From contig OY755214.1 in assembly GCA_963576765.1 (NCBI GenBank), forward strand, positions 25,926,619 to 25,990,618: a stretch of 64,000 nt of DNA. The letters are read 5' to 3'. Position numbers and translations under genes: made by a program. Below, in pieces: positions 35,197 to 46,300 of this stretch (position 1 is its first letter; each line of letters starts with the position of its first letter). Below the pieces are notes generated by a model. It had not been told where the DNA came from, did no database searches, and worked only from the letters and a program-made list of their open reading frames with translations. This stretch comes from Draba incana. Taxonomy: Eukaryota > Streptophyta > Magnoliopsida > Brassicales > Brassicaceae.

Positions 35197-35690
35197 TCAT
35201 TACTGGAGCGGATATATTCATGGGAACATATCCGTAAACCAGAATGTTCATCTCAAAACCCAGCAAACAAATCGCTGGTACAAAATCACTAAGTGTTCAT
35301 TAGCGGAGCTGGCTCGTTCATGAGAACCCGTTTGTAAACCGAAATGTTCATCCCAAACCCAACAAAAGCAAAACGTTGGTCGTAACGCGATAATATGATT
35401 ATCGTGGAGCGGACTCATTTAAGGTAACTTGTCCGTAAACCCAATAAGCAAATCATTGGTCTTAAACAAAACAATGGCTCCCGGCCTAGCCTTCATGGCT
35501 CAAATTTCACTTACGCCTTCACGGCTCAAAATTCACTTACGCCTTCATGGTTCAAATTTCACTAACGGTTCGGAAGATACGCTAACGAAACTGTCCAGCT
35601 CAAAAACCCATATAACAGAACGCTGGTACAAATAAATCTAAGTGTCCTTCTTGGAGTAGACATACTCACGGGAGCACAACCATAAAACAA
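35197..35690 (+). repeat. Array of ~100-nt two-hairpin modules (copy 1)
   Basis: Modules start at about 35197, 35297, 35397 and 35645; the last follows a short inserted stretch. Pattern: TTCATTAnnGGAGC, hairpin A (24 nt), GTAAACC, GAATGTTCAT, hairpin B. Hairpin A of unit 1 is GGATATATTC/GAACATATCC. Hairpin B stems are CCAGC/GCTGG (35260/35274), CCAAC/GTTGG (35359/35375) and CCAAT/ATTGG (35441/35455), that is, compensatory changes. Non-coding. Confidence 0.75.
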
Positions 35691-35789
35691 AACGCCCAAT
35701 TCAACAAATTCGACTAACAGACGGTAAAACGGTAACACCATCGTAAATCGGTAACACCATTTATAAACGGTGAGTATTTTGGAAAATAT

Positions 35790-35880
35790 TTTTTGGTAGA
35801 ACCGAAATACTTAGTGCAATGTTTCGGCAGAACCGACATACTTGGTGCATATTTTCGGTAGAACCGAAATACTTAGAAAA
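35790..35880 (+). repeat. Three TTTCGGTAGAACCGAAA hairpin repeats
   Basis: Three ~33-bp units, each with a small stem (TTTCGGT/ACCGAAA, loop AGA) and AATACTTAGTGCA spacing. Unit 1 has T for C and unit 2 has C for T in the stem. Confidence 0.7.
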
Positions 35881-35966
35881 CAAAAGAGTAACACCAAAGG
35901 CCGTTTCATATTAATCATCTCACATCACTCTTGTATGGAAGGCAAAAATAAATGAGGATTGGGGAT

Positions 35967-36400
35967 TTAGGCGGTCATTCCGTCTTCCAAGGCTTCGGCG
36001 TCGCTTTTCTCCACGAGCTCCTCAATTTTCTTCTCCGCCAAATCCAGGAATAGCGCAGAACTTTTATAGCACTGATGCCTTCTCTCCTCGGCAGCCCGAA
36101 GCCTTGTCTCTTTGGCAGCTCGGCGTGTTACTTTGGTAGCGCCGACACTTTCTCTCTTTGGCAGCTCGGTGCGGAACTTTTGTAGCACTGATGCCTTCTC
36201 TCCTCGGCAGCCCGAAGCCTTGTCTCTTCGGAAGCTCGGCGCGGTATTTTAGTAGTGCCGACGCTCTCTCTTTGGCAGCTCGGCACGGTACTTTGGTAGC
36301 GCCGACGCCTTCTCTTCTCGGCAGCCCGACGCCTTTTCTCTCTTCGGTAGCCCGGCGCAGTACTTCATTAGCGCCGACGCTTTGTCTCCTCATTTCCAAA
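35967..36400 (-). pseudogene. Antisense coiled-coil-like reading frame with tandem repeats
   Basis: The minus strand reads an acidic tail EEKK-like segment (LDLAEKKIEELVEKSDAEA, ending EDGMTA) preceded by repeats of AAKETRLRAAEERRHQ encoded by 115-bp DNA units (starting near 36067, 36183 and 36297; the last is 72 bp). It is antisense to the element, near its 3' LTR. Additional antisense ORFs at this place are known in Tat-lineage gypsy elements. The full gene structure is not clear and frames shift between repeats. Confidence 0.4.
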
Positions 36401-36903
36401 GTCTCTGGGGAAAGTTGTTAGTTTACAAGAAAACGTGACTCGTTTTTGAAGAAGAAGAACGGCGAAACGGCAGCGGAGATACGGCATTGTCGGTGGCACC
36501 GTCAGAATCAACCCTACTAACGGCAACACCTTTAACAGCGACACCATTATCAGCTTAAACCTTTTTGATCAACACTTATATTCGAGCCACGCCACAGTGC
36601 AACAGTTTTCATTACACCAAACGGCTTGAAGAATACCCAAATCAGAAACTGAATTTGGGAACTCGGCGACACTGACGACTTGAACAAGTGTGTGACTTTT
36701 GCTCTTTTTCCCTTGATCTGGTTTTTTCCCACCGGGTTTTCTAGACAAGGTTTTTACCGAGGCTTGTTCACACACTTATGCGTCTTCATCATTGACAACA
36801 AGCTATTCCAAAGATAGTTGGAGCAAGTTCATCTGTCTGATCTTAGATTTTCACCAATATCTCGGCTTCACCATTACTGGTAAATCCAAGCTGGGGGGCT
36901 AAC

Positions 36904-37387
36904 TGTAGGGGTCAAATTCCACCCCTTGAAGATCACCAGAAGAAAATGGCTAAGTCTGGGCGAAGAAGAGCTCTACCGAAAGTCTAGCATGCACCGGCCG
37001 GTCGGGAGATCCGTAAACCAACAGCCGCACCAAACCGAACCGGGTGAGCCGATTTCAGGACTTCATCTACTCAACAAGCCTAATTCGGCTCAGCCCATCT
37101 AATTGGGCCAAACCAAGCTGCAGGTGGGCCGAACCGCTAATGGACCTGCCGACCTAGGAGTGCAGCTCACGCCAGAAACCCTAGCTGACTTAGGATAGTA
37201 TAAATATATTGTATCATCCTCTTGAAAGGGTATCACGAATTCTAGCAGAACCCTTTGTACTCACTTTCATAGCTACACATCTAATAATAAACTCTTTCTT
37301 CTCAATTGTTCTTGTTTTCTAACCTAGAAGTTTTGCAGCTCTACCGCGAACCCGACAAATCTAATTGTAGGAAATCCAACTCCCACA
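36904..37387 (+). repeat. 3' LTR of nested non-coding element
   Basis: 484 bp. It differs from the 5' LTR at 14 positions, mostly C/T or G/A changes, as expected for methylated DNA. Confidence 0.95.
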
Positions 37388-37392
37388 ATGAA

Positions 37393-40378
37393 CGAGGAGC
37401 GGGCTCAGACAAAAAGAGGTTTGCGAGAGGACTTAAGTTGGAGTTGAGGATGTCGAGCAGAGCTTCCAAGTTTGCCTTGTTAGAGGAATTGGGTAAGGTT
37501 GTGGCATCGATCGAGGAGGATATGAGAGCATATATCGAGGAGGATATGAGAGCACATAATTTTGCTTTGGCTTTTGATTTTTTTGGATGGTTGCTATTTT
37601 TGTTTGGTGTTGAAATGATTATTTCAATTTAAATTTTATAAGAAGAGTTTTCTTATATCGTTGGCTTGTGACGGACTTCGTAATTAGTCCAATAGAGTTA
37701 TATGATGATATTCTGGAAATGAACTGGTTGGAGCATTAACGAGTTCACCTTGATTTTCATCGAGGTCGTGTAGTGTTTAAGCCTGAGGGATTAAGGTTGG
37801 TTTAGCAGGGAGTGAGACCGACTTCAGGAAGTCTCGTGATTTCTGCGGTTTAGGCAATGCAGATGATTAAGCGTGGATGCGAGACTTTTTTGTGACGATT
37901 TCTATGCCAGAGTCTGTTGGTGAGGTTGCAGTGAGTGATATTCAAGTTGTTCGGGATTTCGAGGATATTTTTTGGTTGTTGAAGGGATTACCGCCTTCTC
38001 GGTCTAATCCTCTCATGATTGAGTTAGAGCTCGGAACATCGCCAATATCTAAGGTACCTTACATGATGGCTCCAGCTAAGTTGGCAGAGCTGAAGAAGCA
38101 GCTATAGGATTTGGCCGAGTACTTCGCCGAAGGGAGCGCCGATGTAGTTTGTTAAGAAGAAGGATGGGAGTTTCCGGTTATGCATTGAGTACCAGAGATT
38201 TAACCGAGTCAATGTAGGGAACAAGTACCCTCTCTCGAGGTCTGAAGAGTGAATGGATCAGCGGAGGGGTGCTATTTGGTTCTTCTAGTCTGACTTGGTG
38301 TTTGGATACCATCAGAGTTTTGTTTGTGGGGTCAGGCGTGCAAATACGACTTTCAGGATGATGCTTGAGCCTTGCGAGTTTAAGGTGATATCTTTTGGAG
38401 TGATTAACGCACAAGTAACGTTCAGGAATCTTATGATCGAAGTGTTTCCGGGTGAGTACTTGGATGTGTGTGGGATCATCCCCGTCGATGATTTGGTTCT
38501 ACAAAAGTTTCAGAAGCAGAATTTGGTTGCTATTTGAGTAAGTAAAGCTTCTGGTAGCAAGAGATGAATTTTCTCGGCCTTTTAGTTTCTGCAGAACGAG
38601 TGTCTGTGGATTCGGTGAAGTTGGCCTAGACCGAGTAACACGATCAAGATCAGGAGTTTCAATCCGGGATTGGAGTTATGGCGCATTTTAGGACAAAGCC
38701 GACAGAGATAGATGTTTCCTTAGTTTGGTCGTAGGATTGGGAGGTTGAGGCATTGGGTATAATTGTTGGCGGAGTATGATCTGGGCATGGTTATACCATC
38801 TGGGTTAGGTTAACGTGAAGGCAAATGCTTGGAGTCGATGGAGGGTTGACACAGCTCGGGAGCATAATGTTGAGGTGTTAGTGAGCGGGAGTATCGTTGC
38901 GGCTATGTGCTTTTCGCGAGAATCTGTAGTTTGGTATAAGATGATAAGGTGTTCTTGAGAACTGGGTTCGTGTGGCTCAGAGGAGTGATCAGGGTTGATG
39001 GATGTGTCGAGGCTGTAGTTCAGTCTTTCAAGTCTCTTAGAATGGGACATTCATGTGCGTAGTCGAGTGTGTTTGCCGATGGATGAGTACGGTGAGGCGT
39101 CAGGAGTGGATTTATAGGCGTTTGATATTATTGCTCTAGGAATTGCGGTGTCGAATAACTCGTTCGGGACAGTGGTTCCTTGTGTTACTTATTTGGGGAT
39201 TGTGTTTCCTGTATAAGTAGTGGGAGATAGTGTTCTCTCGCGGGGATGTGTTCCCCATATATCGTTGGTTCGAGGGATGCGCCCCGAGAGTGCGAGCAAT
39301 ATGTTTCTGAGAGAAAGTGTTCTTTTGTGGGGATGTATTCCCTAGATATTGTTGGCTCGAGGGATGTGTCCTGCGAGTATCAGGATGTGAAATGAATTAA
39401 GAGCAATAGATGCATGTAACACGCAAATAAACATAGGATTAGTGTTGTGCTTCGAAGGTCATGTATGGACCATGGGGAGGGTCGGTTGTGTCAGCCAAGT
39501 GTTCGGTTGGAACAGAGTTGTGATGCTGGAGTAGGAAATGGCGGGTTAATAACGGAAGGTAATTGTAGTTTTCAGGTGCTTGTATACGTATGAGTTGATT
39601 ACTCTAAAGGAAAAAATTTCCTATATATATCATGAGCTTGAGAGAGACGTCCTGAGAGTGGAGTGGCATCGGCATCGTTACCTCGAAGGAGACGTCTTGA
39701 GAGTATGATGATGACGGTATAAGTATGAGTAATCAATGTCTGATCGTGGCATAAGCATGAGACAGGATATGGACCTCAGGGTTTGGGTGTGTATTTCCAT
39801 GTAGAACCGGCTAGTGGATCATAGCGTGTGATGAGTGTCATTTTGTAGAATCGAATGATCAAATTCTGGGTCTACAGTTGGTTGTGCATATTCTTGTTTA
39901 ATTATTACGTGATCAATCCGGCAGACCTAGCTAGAATCAAGAAATGTTGCATTGTGGATATCTCGGGTCGAAGATAGAGTGTATCTTAAGATGGCCATGT
40001 TGCGAGGCCCCAACAGACCGATTTCAGAGAATAAGCTTAGTTTGAGGTTTATGGGTCCGTTCCCAGTTGTGGAGCGAGTTGGACCGGTGGCGTACCGGTT
40101 AGAGTTACCTCCGATCATGAAGGCATTTCATAAGGTGTTTCATGTGTCGATGTTAAGGAAGTGCCAGCATGAATTGGAGGAGTTGGTGGCTAAGATTCCA
40201 AAGGATCTTCAGCCTGATTTGTCTGTAGCGGCGAGACCTGTGTGAATCTTTGAGAGGAGAGACAAGGTTTTGCGTCGGAAGAGGATACCATTGATGAGAG
40301 TCTTGTGGGACTTTAGCGGTACAGAGGAGGAGACTTGGGAGCCAGAGGCAAAGATAAAGTTAAAGTTCAGGAAGTGAT
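37393..40378 (+). pseudogene. Ty3/gypsy gag end and pol, heavily decayed
   Basis: After the nested element gag resumes (KRFARGLKLELRM, LEELGKVVASIEEDM). Protease/RT-linker traces follow: FVTISMPESVGEVAVSDIQV, FEDIFWLLKGLPPSRSNP and LGTSPISKVPYMMAPAKLA. Broken RT sequence continues to about 38.8 kb. An integrase C-terminal part with a chromodomain-like end is best preserved: LRFMGPFPVVERVGPVAYRL, HKVFHVSMLRKC, then WEPEAKIKLKFRK at about 40335. Many stops and shifts rule out function. The order and motifs fit a Tekay/Del-like gypsy lineage, though the lineage is an inference. Confidence 0.75.
39110..39470 (+). repeat. Gypsy 3'-region duplicate A (inside pol)
   Basis: TTTATAGGCGTTTGATATTATTGCT and following GGGACAGTGGTTCC / GGGATGTG words reappear, diverged, at 40620-40980. 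LTR or 3'-UTR sequence has therefore been copied into the pol region, or two elements have been fused. Confidence 0.5.
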
Positions 40379-40619
40379 TCGTCAAGCAGGCCGCGGCTTG
40401 AGCTTTACTTGTATCTTCCTGGTCCTAGTTTCGGTTGTTTAGCATGTTGATGCTTTTGTGTTTATTTGTATTTTTGTTTCATTGTAACAATTAGACACTT
40501 TTGAGATTTAAAATATGGAGTTTCCTTATATTTCTGTGTTATAAGATATGTGTTTTCTTATATTTTGTGGATATTCTGGGTAAGGGAATATCGAGCGTGA
40601 CCACATGAGGCAGTTTAAT

Positions 40620-40980
40620 CTTAGATATTTATAGGCGTTCTAGAATTTATTGCTATTAACTCATTATTCGGAGACGGTGGTTCTGCAGAGTACTTATTTG
40701 GGATGGTGGTACCCAATATAAGCACTGAGAGATGGTAGTACTCTCTAGGAGACGGTGGCACCCCTGTGTACTCATTTGGGATGGTGGTACCTAGTAAGAA
40801 TACTGAGAGACGGTGATACTCTCGATGGGACAATGATTTCCCTTGATGGCATAGGCTCGAAGGATGTGTTCTTGAGAGTGAGTGTGTGTGTGATAATGAG
40901 TTAAGCGTAATAAATGTCTACGAACGTGCATATGAATAGGGGATTAGAGGTGAGCCTTTGGGATCAGGTGAGGATCTCTA
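40620..40980 (+). repeat. Gypsy 3'-region duplicate B with 78-bp tandem pair
   Basis: Lies after the pol end. Inside are two 78-bp units starting GAGACGGTGG (40671 and 40749), each with TTTGGGATGGTGGTACC. Confidence 0.6.
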
Positions 40981-40984
40981 GTGG

Positions 40985-41642
40985 TACTCATAGTGTCGCT
41001 CGACACGCCTCACTGTAGCACAATAATCGAGTTTCTCCTCTCTCAACTCGATTACGGGTTACACGAGTTGCAAACCTGCATAAAATCGACATATATAATC
41101 CACATAAACCACATCAAATAATCCATACACGATTCACACGAAAATCATTCACGAAAACACATCAAAATCAACCTTCATTGCCTAGAAACCATGGTCACAA
41201 CTCACCTTAGCCTTGGAATGATTGATTTCGGATTGAAAGGACGAAAAATACAAAGAACGCAGCCACTAACAGCCTCGACACGCTCTGGTCCGATACAAAA
41301 CCATGAAGAACGCGATAAACGATCGTTTCTTTCACTCACAACACTAACACCATAATCTCCCAATTCTCTTCTCTCTAAACCTCACCAAAAACTGATTATT
41401 CTCTCTGCAAAATGTGGCCAAGAACAAGCCCAACGCGTTTTAATATTAACTTAAGGTTAACACCCTTAAACCGAGCCAAAAACCATGATTAAAAAGTTAA
41501 CCACCCTGTTCTGCAAATACACGTGTCGAGCAACACCAAGACCGTGTCGATCGACACTCCACAAAACATCGTGTCAATCAACATACTCCTTGTGTCGCTC
41601 GACACGAACACCAAAAACCTACTTTTTGGTTCGCGGATGTTA
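40985..41642. repeat. LTR-like terminal sequence ending GCGGATGTTACA
   Basis: It contains repeated palindromic GTGTCGCTCGACAC/GTGTCGATCGACAC words (about 40994, 41520-41620) and ends TTTTTGGTTCGCGGATGTTACA-like. Read on the minus strand it starts TGTAACATCCGCG and carries splice-like CTAAGGTGAG. It is probably an LTR of the gypsy family; orientation is unresolved. Confidence 0.4.
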
Positions 41643-41643
41643 C

Positions 41644-41776
41644 AACTAAAGCATGCTCGATCCTGACTTATAGCCTACAAGGTTAAGGTTCAATACATCA
41701 TATGTTTTGAAAATATAAGAGTATCATTTTGTAAGAAATTGTTTGTATTGTAGAGGGCAAAGACTAAAGAAAGTTT
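41644..41776 (+). repeat. Tandem duplicate unit, copy 1 (no SINE)
   Basis: CCTGACTTATAGCCTACAAG, then ATATAAGAGTATCATTTTG and AAGAAATTGTTTGTA, continuing after the copia insertion at 48582-48765. Copy 2 is 48766-49160. Confidence 0.7.
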
Positions 41777-42726
41777 TGAGGACCAAAATTTTGGAACACT
41801 ACGAATCATGCTTAAACTGCGATAATGTATACGTTAAGGGAAGAAGAGAATTGTGGAAGTGAGACGAATCTCTTTCCTTAACCCTTTGAATCACCCATAG
41901 TGTGACGAGATGACTGATTCAAGGATCCCATGATACAACCACACACAACCGTATTCGCGATTACTCGAATTACGGCTCTAACGAACTAATATTTCTATGA
42001 TACTCTCGAGACACAAACTTACTCGAGAGATATTGATGTTATGAACTTTTCATTCTGATATAATCACATAATTTAATTCCCAATTCCAAAAAAAAACTGA
42101 AACTATTACGGAATTAATAGGCGAGAATTATGAGAAGTTTAGTGAGCGAGATTTCCAAAAGTCAGAAACGTTTTGGAATTAATTGGTGAAATTTATTGGG
42201 AGATTAATGAGTGTGATTTCTAGAAAGGAATCTTTGACTCATTTATAATTGAATCATAATTCAAAAACGTAAACATCTTTACTTGAGCTCGACATGTGGG
42301 TTGATCTAACTCACACAGAAATAGCTTTTTCTATTTGCTTGTGCTCGACCTTTGGGTCGATCTAACTCTCACATAAATCATTATTCTATTTGCTCGAGCT
42401 CGACATGTGGGTCGATCTAACTCGCACAGAAATCTCTTTTTCTGTTTGCTCGAGCTAGGCCTCTAGGTCGATCTAACTGGTACATAAATCACTTTTTCTG
42501 TCTCCTTGTGCTCGACCTGTGTCATTTTTAGATCATAAAAACACAAGACCACACCCAGTTCAATTCGGTTTGGTCCGGCTTACGTGAATTTTTTTTCCTC
42601 TCTATGCTCCATGTTTTGAACACTAACATGAGCTTCCTCTTAAACCCAAAGGCCTAATACATATTTTTCTTCACATCTCAATACATTTTAATGAGGCATA
42701 GTGGTCTATTAAAAATTGTTCCAACA
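41777..42726 (-). repeat. 3' LTR of older copia element
   Basis: 950 bp. It contains about four ~60-bp units of GCTCGAGCTCGACATGTGGG / TCGATCTAACTCGCACA (42285-42530). Confidence 0.9.
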
Positions 42727-43348
42727 ATTCCCCACATGAATAGAAATGACTTTAAACAAATGCAGACTCGACAGACTCAACAAACATATGCAGATTCGAC
42801 TACACTAGACTAGACAGACTTTTGAGGGTATATGAAAATGTAGCTATATCTGTGAGGTAGCATTTTTCATCTTTGAACCAATCATTTTAATTTTTGTCGG
42901 GTTTACTTGGCCATGAGGTGAACATGATGTGTTAAACCACCCGAAGTTAATGTAAACCGAGACAACAGTCATCGCATATCAACATTTTCTCGTAGAGATT
43001 AGTTCTCTATTGTGTTCATTTTGGCCCTAAATATTCCTGGTATTATGAGTGAACTTAAAGAATATATTAGATGTTCATTCTCCTAGAAACATCCCCATTT
43101 CACACTCACTAGGTGATCTTGCATCAACTTTGTTTTAACAAGCATCATGTATTATTTCACTGATATCTCAAAGTTATGGAATCATTAAAAGCCAATGCTT
43201 AACCTATTCACACACAGGTAACACTGTTTATTATCCTACGAACTGAGTATAGACATGGTCTTACAGTGTTCCTCTCTCAATCAGCTTTATTTCGTTAGCC
43301 CTTTGAATTTATGTCGTTGGATATCCAGTGACATAGGTTGGGTATCCA

Positions 43349-46300
43349 TTAAGCGTCATTTTCAGTTGTAGGCTTTAAAACCATTCCTCTTGATGATTTA
43401 ACAACATGATCTCTTAGCAAACTTTTTGTGAACGGATCAGCTAAGTTGTCAACCAACTTAATATAATCTATCGTGAGTACTCTAGTTGAGATCAATTGTC
43501 TAATGGTCTTATGTCGCCTCCAAATATGATGAGATACCATTATATAGCTTATTCAGTGCCCGTGATATAGTCGATTGACTATCACAGTGTACCCGTAAAG
43601 CTGGCACTGGTTTTTCCCACATAGGGATGTCTTCCAAAAAGTTCTAAAGCCACTCTGCTTCTTCCACTACTTTGTCTAGAGCTATGAATTCTGACTCCAT
43701 GGTTGATCTCGCCAAGAGAGTTTGTTCAGAAGATTTCCAGGATATTGCTGCACCTGCCAGGGTAAAGACATATCCACTTGTACATTTCGAGTTTCTAGAA
43801 TTAGAAATCCAATTGGCATTACTGTAGCCTTCTAATACCGCTGGCTCTTTACCAAAGTGCAATCCATAATTCTTGGTGTATCGAAGATAATTCAGTACCC
43901 TGTTATGGCCTGGATTACTCGTGTATCGACTTAGCGCATTGAGTGAGTGTGCCAAATCTGGTTTACTACAATTTGTTAAGTATATTAGACTTCCTATCAC
44001 TCTTGCATATTCTACCTATAAAACTGCATCACCTGAATTGTTCGTCAGGTGAAGTTGAGAATCCACGGGAGTTTTAGCCATTCCATAGGTCTTGAACCTC
44101 TCAAGTATTTTTTTGGCATAATGATCTTGAGTTAGTATAATTCCTTTAAAGGTTCTTACGATCTTGATTCGAAGGATTATTTCCGCTAAAGCCATATCTT
44201 TCATTTCAAATTTTTCTTTGAGCATGTTTTTGGTTTTATTAATAATACCCTTATTACTTCCATAATAAGCATATCATCGACATATAAACAAAATAAAATG
44301 TATCCTTGTGGAGTATTCATTCATTTATCACATTCATTTATGTGAAACCCTTCTGGCATTGTCAAATTTTTCATGCCACTGTTTAGGAGCTTGTTTAAGT
44401 CCATATAGTGATTTTACAAGTATACACACTTTGTGTTCTTGTCCTGGGATAACAAACCCTTCAGGTTATTTCATATAAATTTCCTCTTCTAAATCAGCAT
44501 TTAGAAAAGCATTTTTGACATTCATTTGATGAATTTTGAGGTCTCGTAAAGTTGTGATACCAATTAATATTCTGATGGAAGTAATTCTCCTTACTGGAGA
44601 ATAGGTGTCGAAGAAATCCAGACTTTTTTTTTGCCGAAATCCTTGCACCACAAGTCTTGCTTTGTACTTGTTTATCTCCCCAACAATTTTCAGTTTTGTT
44701 ATGAAAATCTATCTATTCCTAAGAGCTTTGCACCCTTCGGGTAGATCTGTTATCTCATAGGTATTATATTGTAATATGGAGTCCATCTCATTATTGAGGG
44801 TTTCTTTCCAAGAAGGCGCGTCCGGAATAGTCATTGCTTCCGAAAATTTTTTTGGCTCATTTTCAGCGAGAAAGACTACTAAAAAATCGGAACCAAAATT
44901 CTTCTCTTTACGAGGTCTTTTACTTCGTCTAAGTTCAATTTGAACTTATTTTTTTCATCATTACCAGAGTTACTTGCCTTATTTCATAAGGTAAGATTAT
45001 CTCGTTGTTCACGAGTTCTTTTATTACTCTCTTTTTCTTTACACGAAAACATGGTTTCAAAGAAGTAAGCATTTCTTGACTCCATTATCGTGTTTGCATG
45101 TATCTCTGGAACATCCGACTTATGTACCAAAAATCGATAAGCATTACTATTATGCGCATACCCGATGGAAATGCAATCTACCGTCTTATGTCCTATCGTT
45201 GCCTTTTTTGGTGGTGGAATTGAAACTTTTGCTAGGCACCCCCATAATTTCAGGCATTTATACGAAGGTGTGTTACCTTTCCAAAGTTCATATAGAGTTT
45301 TCCCAATAACTTTATGCGGTATTTTATTCAGGATAGAATTTGGGGTAAGCAAAGCATCCTCCACATGTTCTGGGGTAACCCAGATTCTTGCAATATTACA
45401 TTCTTCATTTCTTTAAGAGTTCGGTTTTTACGTTCCGCAACTCTGTTAGATTCTGGTGAATAGGGAGCGGTTGTTTGACGAATAATACCGTGTGCTCTAC
45501 AAAATGCATTGAACGGTTCAACATATTTTATTCGTCTATCACTCCTAATTATTTTAATAGTTTTATTAAGTTGATTTATACTTCAAACTTATATTCTTTG
45601 AATTTCTCCAATGCTTCATCTTTACTGCGTAGTAAATATACATAACAGTATCTAGTACAATCATCGATGAAGGTTATGAAGTATTTCTTTCCGCCTCTGG
45701 TTTGAATATATTTTAAATCACACAAGTCTGTATGAATTAGACCAAGAGATTTCGTTGTTCGTTCAACGCTCGGTGATGATTTCTTTGTGAATTAAGCTTC
45801 AACACAAATTTCACATTTATCTTTTTTTTATTTTCTGTGTAGGAATTAGGTTCATGTTCATTAATCTACTCATAGATCTAAAGTTAACATTTCTTAAGCG
45901 TTTTTGCCACAATTAAATGACTCAACAACATAGGTAACAAATTTATTATTCTTCTTATTTTTCTTCGAGGTGGAAGCCTCAGTTACATCAGTTATGGCAT
46001 TATTGCCTACATCAATTATGGCATCATTGCCTACATCAATTATGGCATCATTGCCTACATTACTCTCACGAATTACAGCCTCAACCAACATCTCAAACAA
46101 CCCATCACAAACAAATCCCTTACCCAGAAACATCCCATATTTGGAAACGGTCAGCTTATCCGCTTCAATCTTCATTGCGGATCCATGCTTGATCAAGAGA
46201 GAGCATGAAATCAGATTCTTCCGCATGTCAGCTTATCACTTTGCCATAACTTGCGATCTTCAAGGTTGCGGAGCTTCCCATGAAGAGCTCCTTGTTGCTC

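Larger units (their letters stand above)
29752..37387 (+). mobile_element. Large non-coding LTR retrotransposon (LARD-like) nested in gypsy gag
   Basis: 7636 bp between 5-bp target duplications ATGAA (29747-29751, 37388-37392), with two 484-bp LTRs (14 differences, about 2.9%). A tRNA-binding-like TTTGGCGCTAGAAGG follows the left LTR, and a purine tract CTGGGGGGCTAAC precedes the right one. The 6.7-kb interior has no gag, protease, RT, RNase H or integrase. It is instead a mosaic of internal repeats: 48-bp peptide-coding repeats, GAGCCACG/GCGAACCG modules, a 35-bp array, a C-run/G-run hairpin, a hairpin array and an antisense coiled-coil-like repeat. This fits a non-autonomous element mobilised by gypsy proteins in trans. 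Confidence 0.92.
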
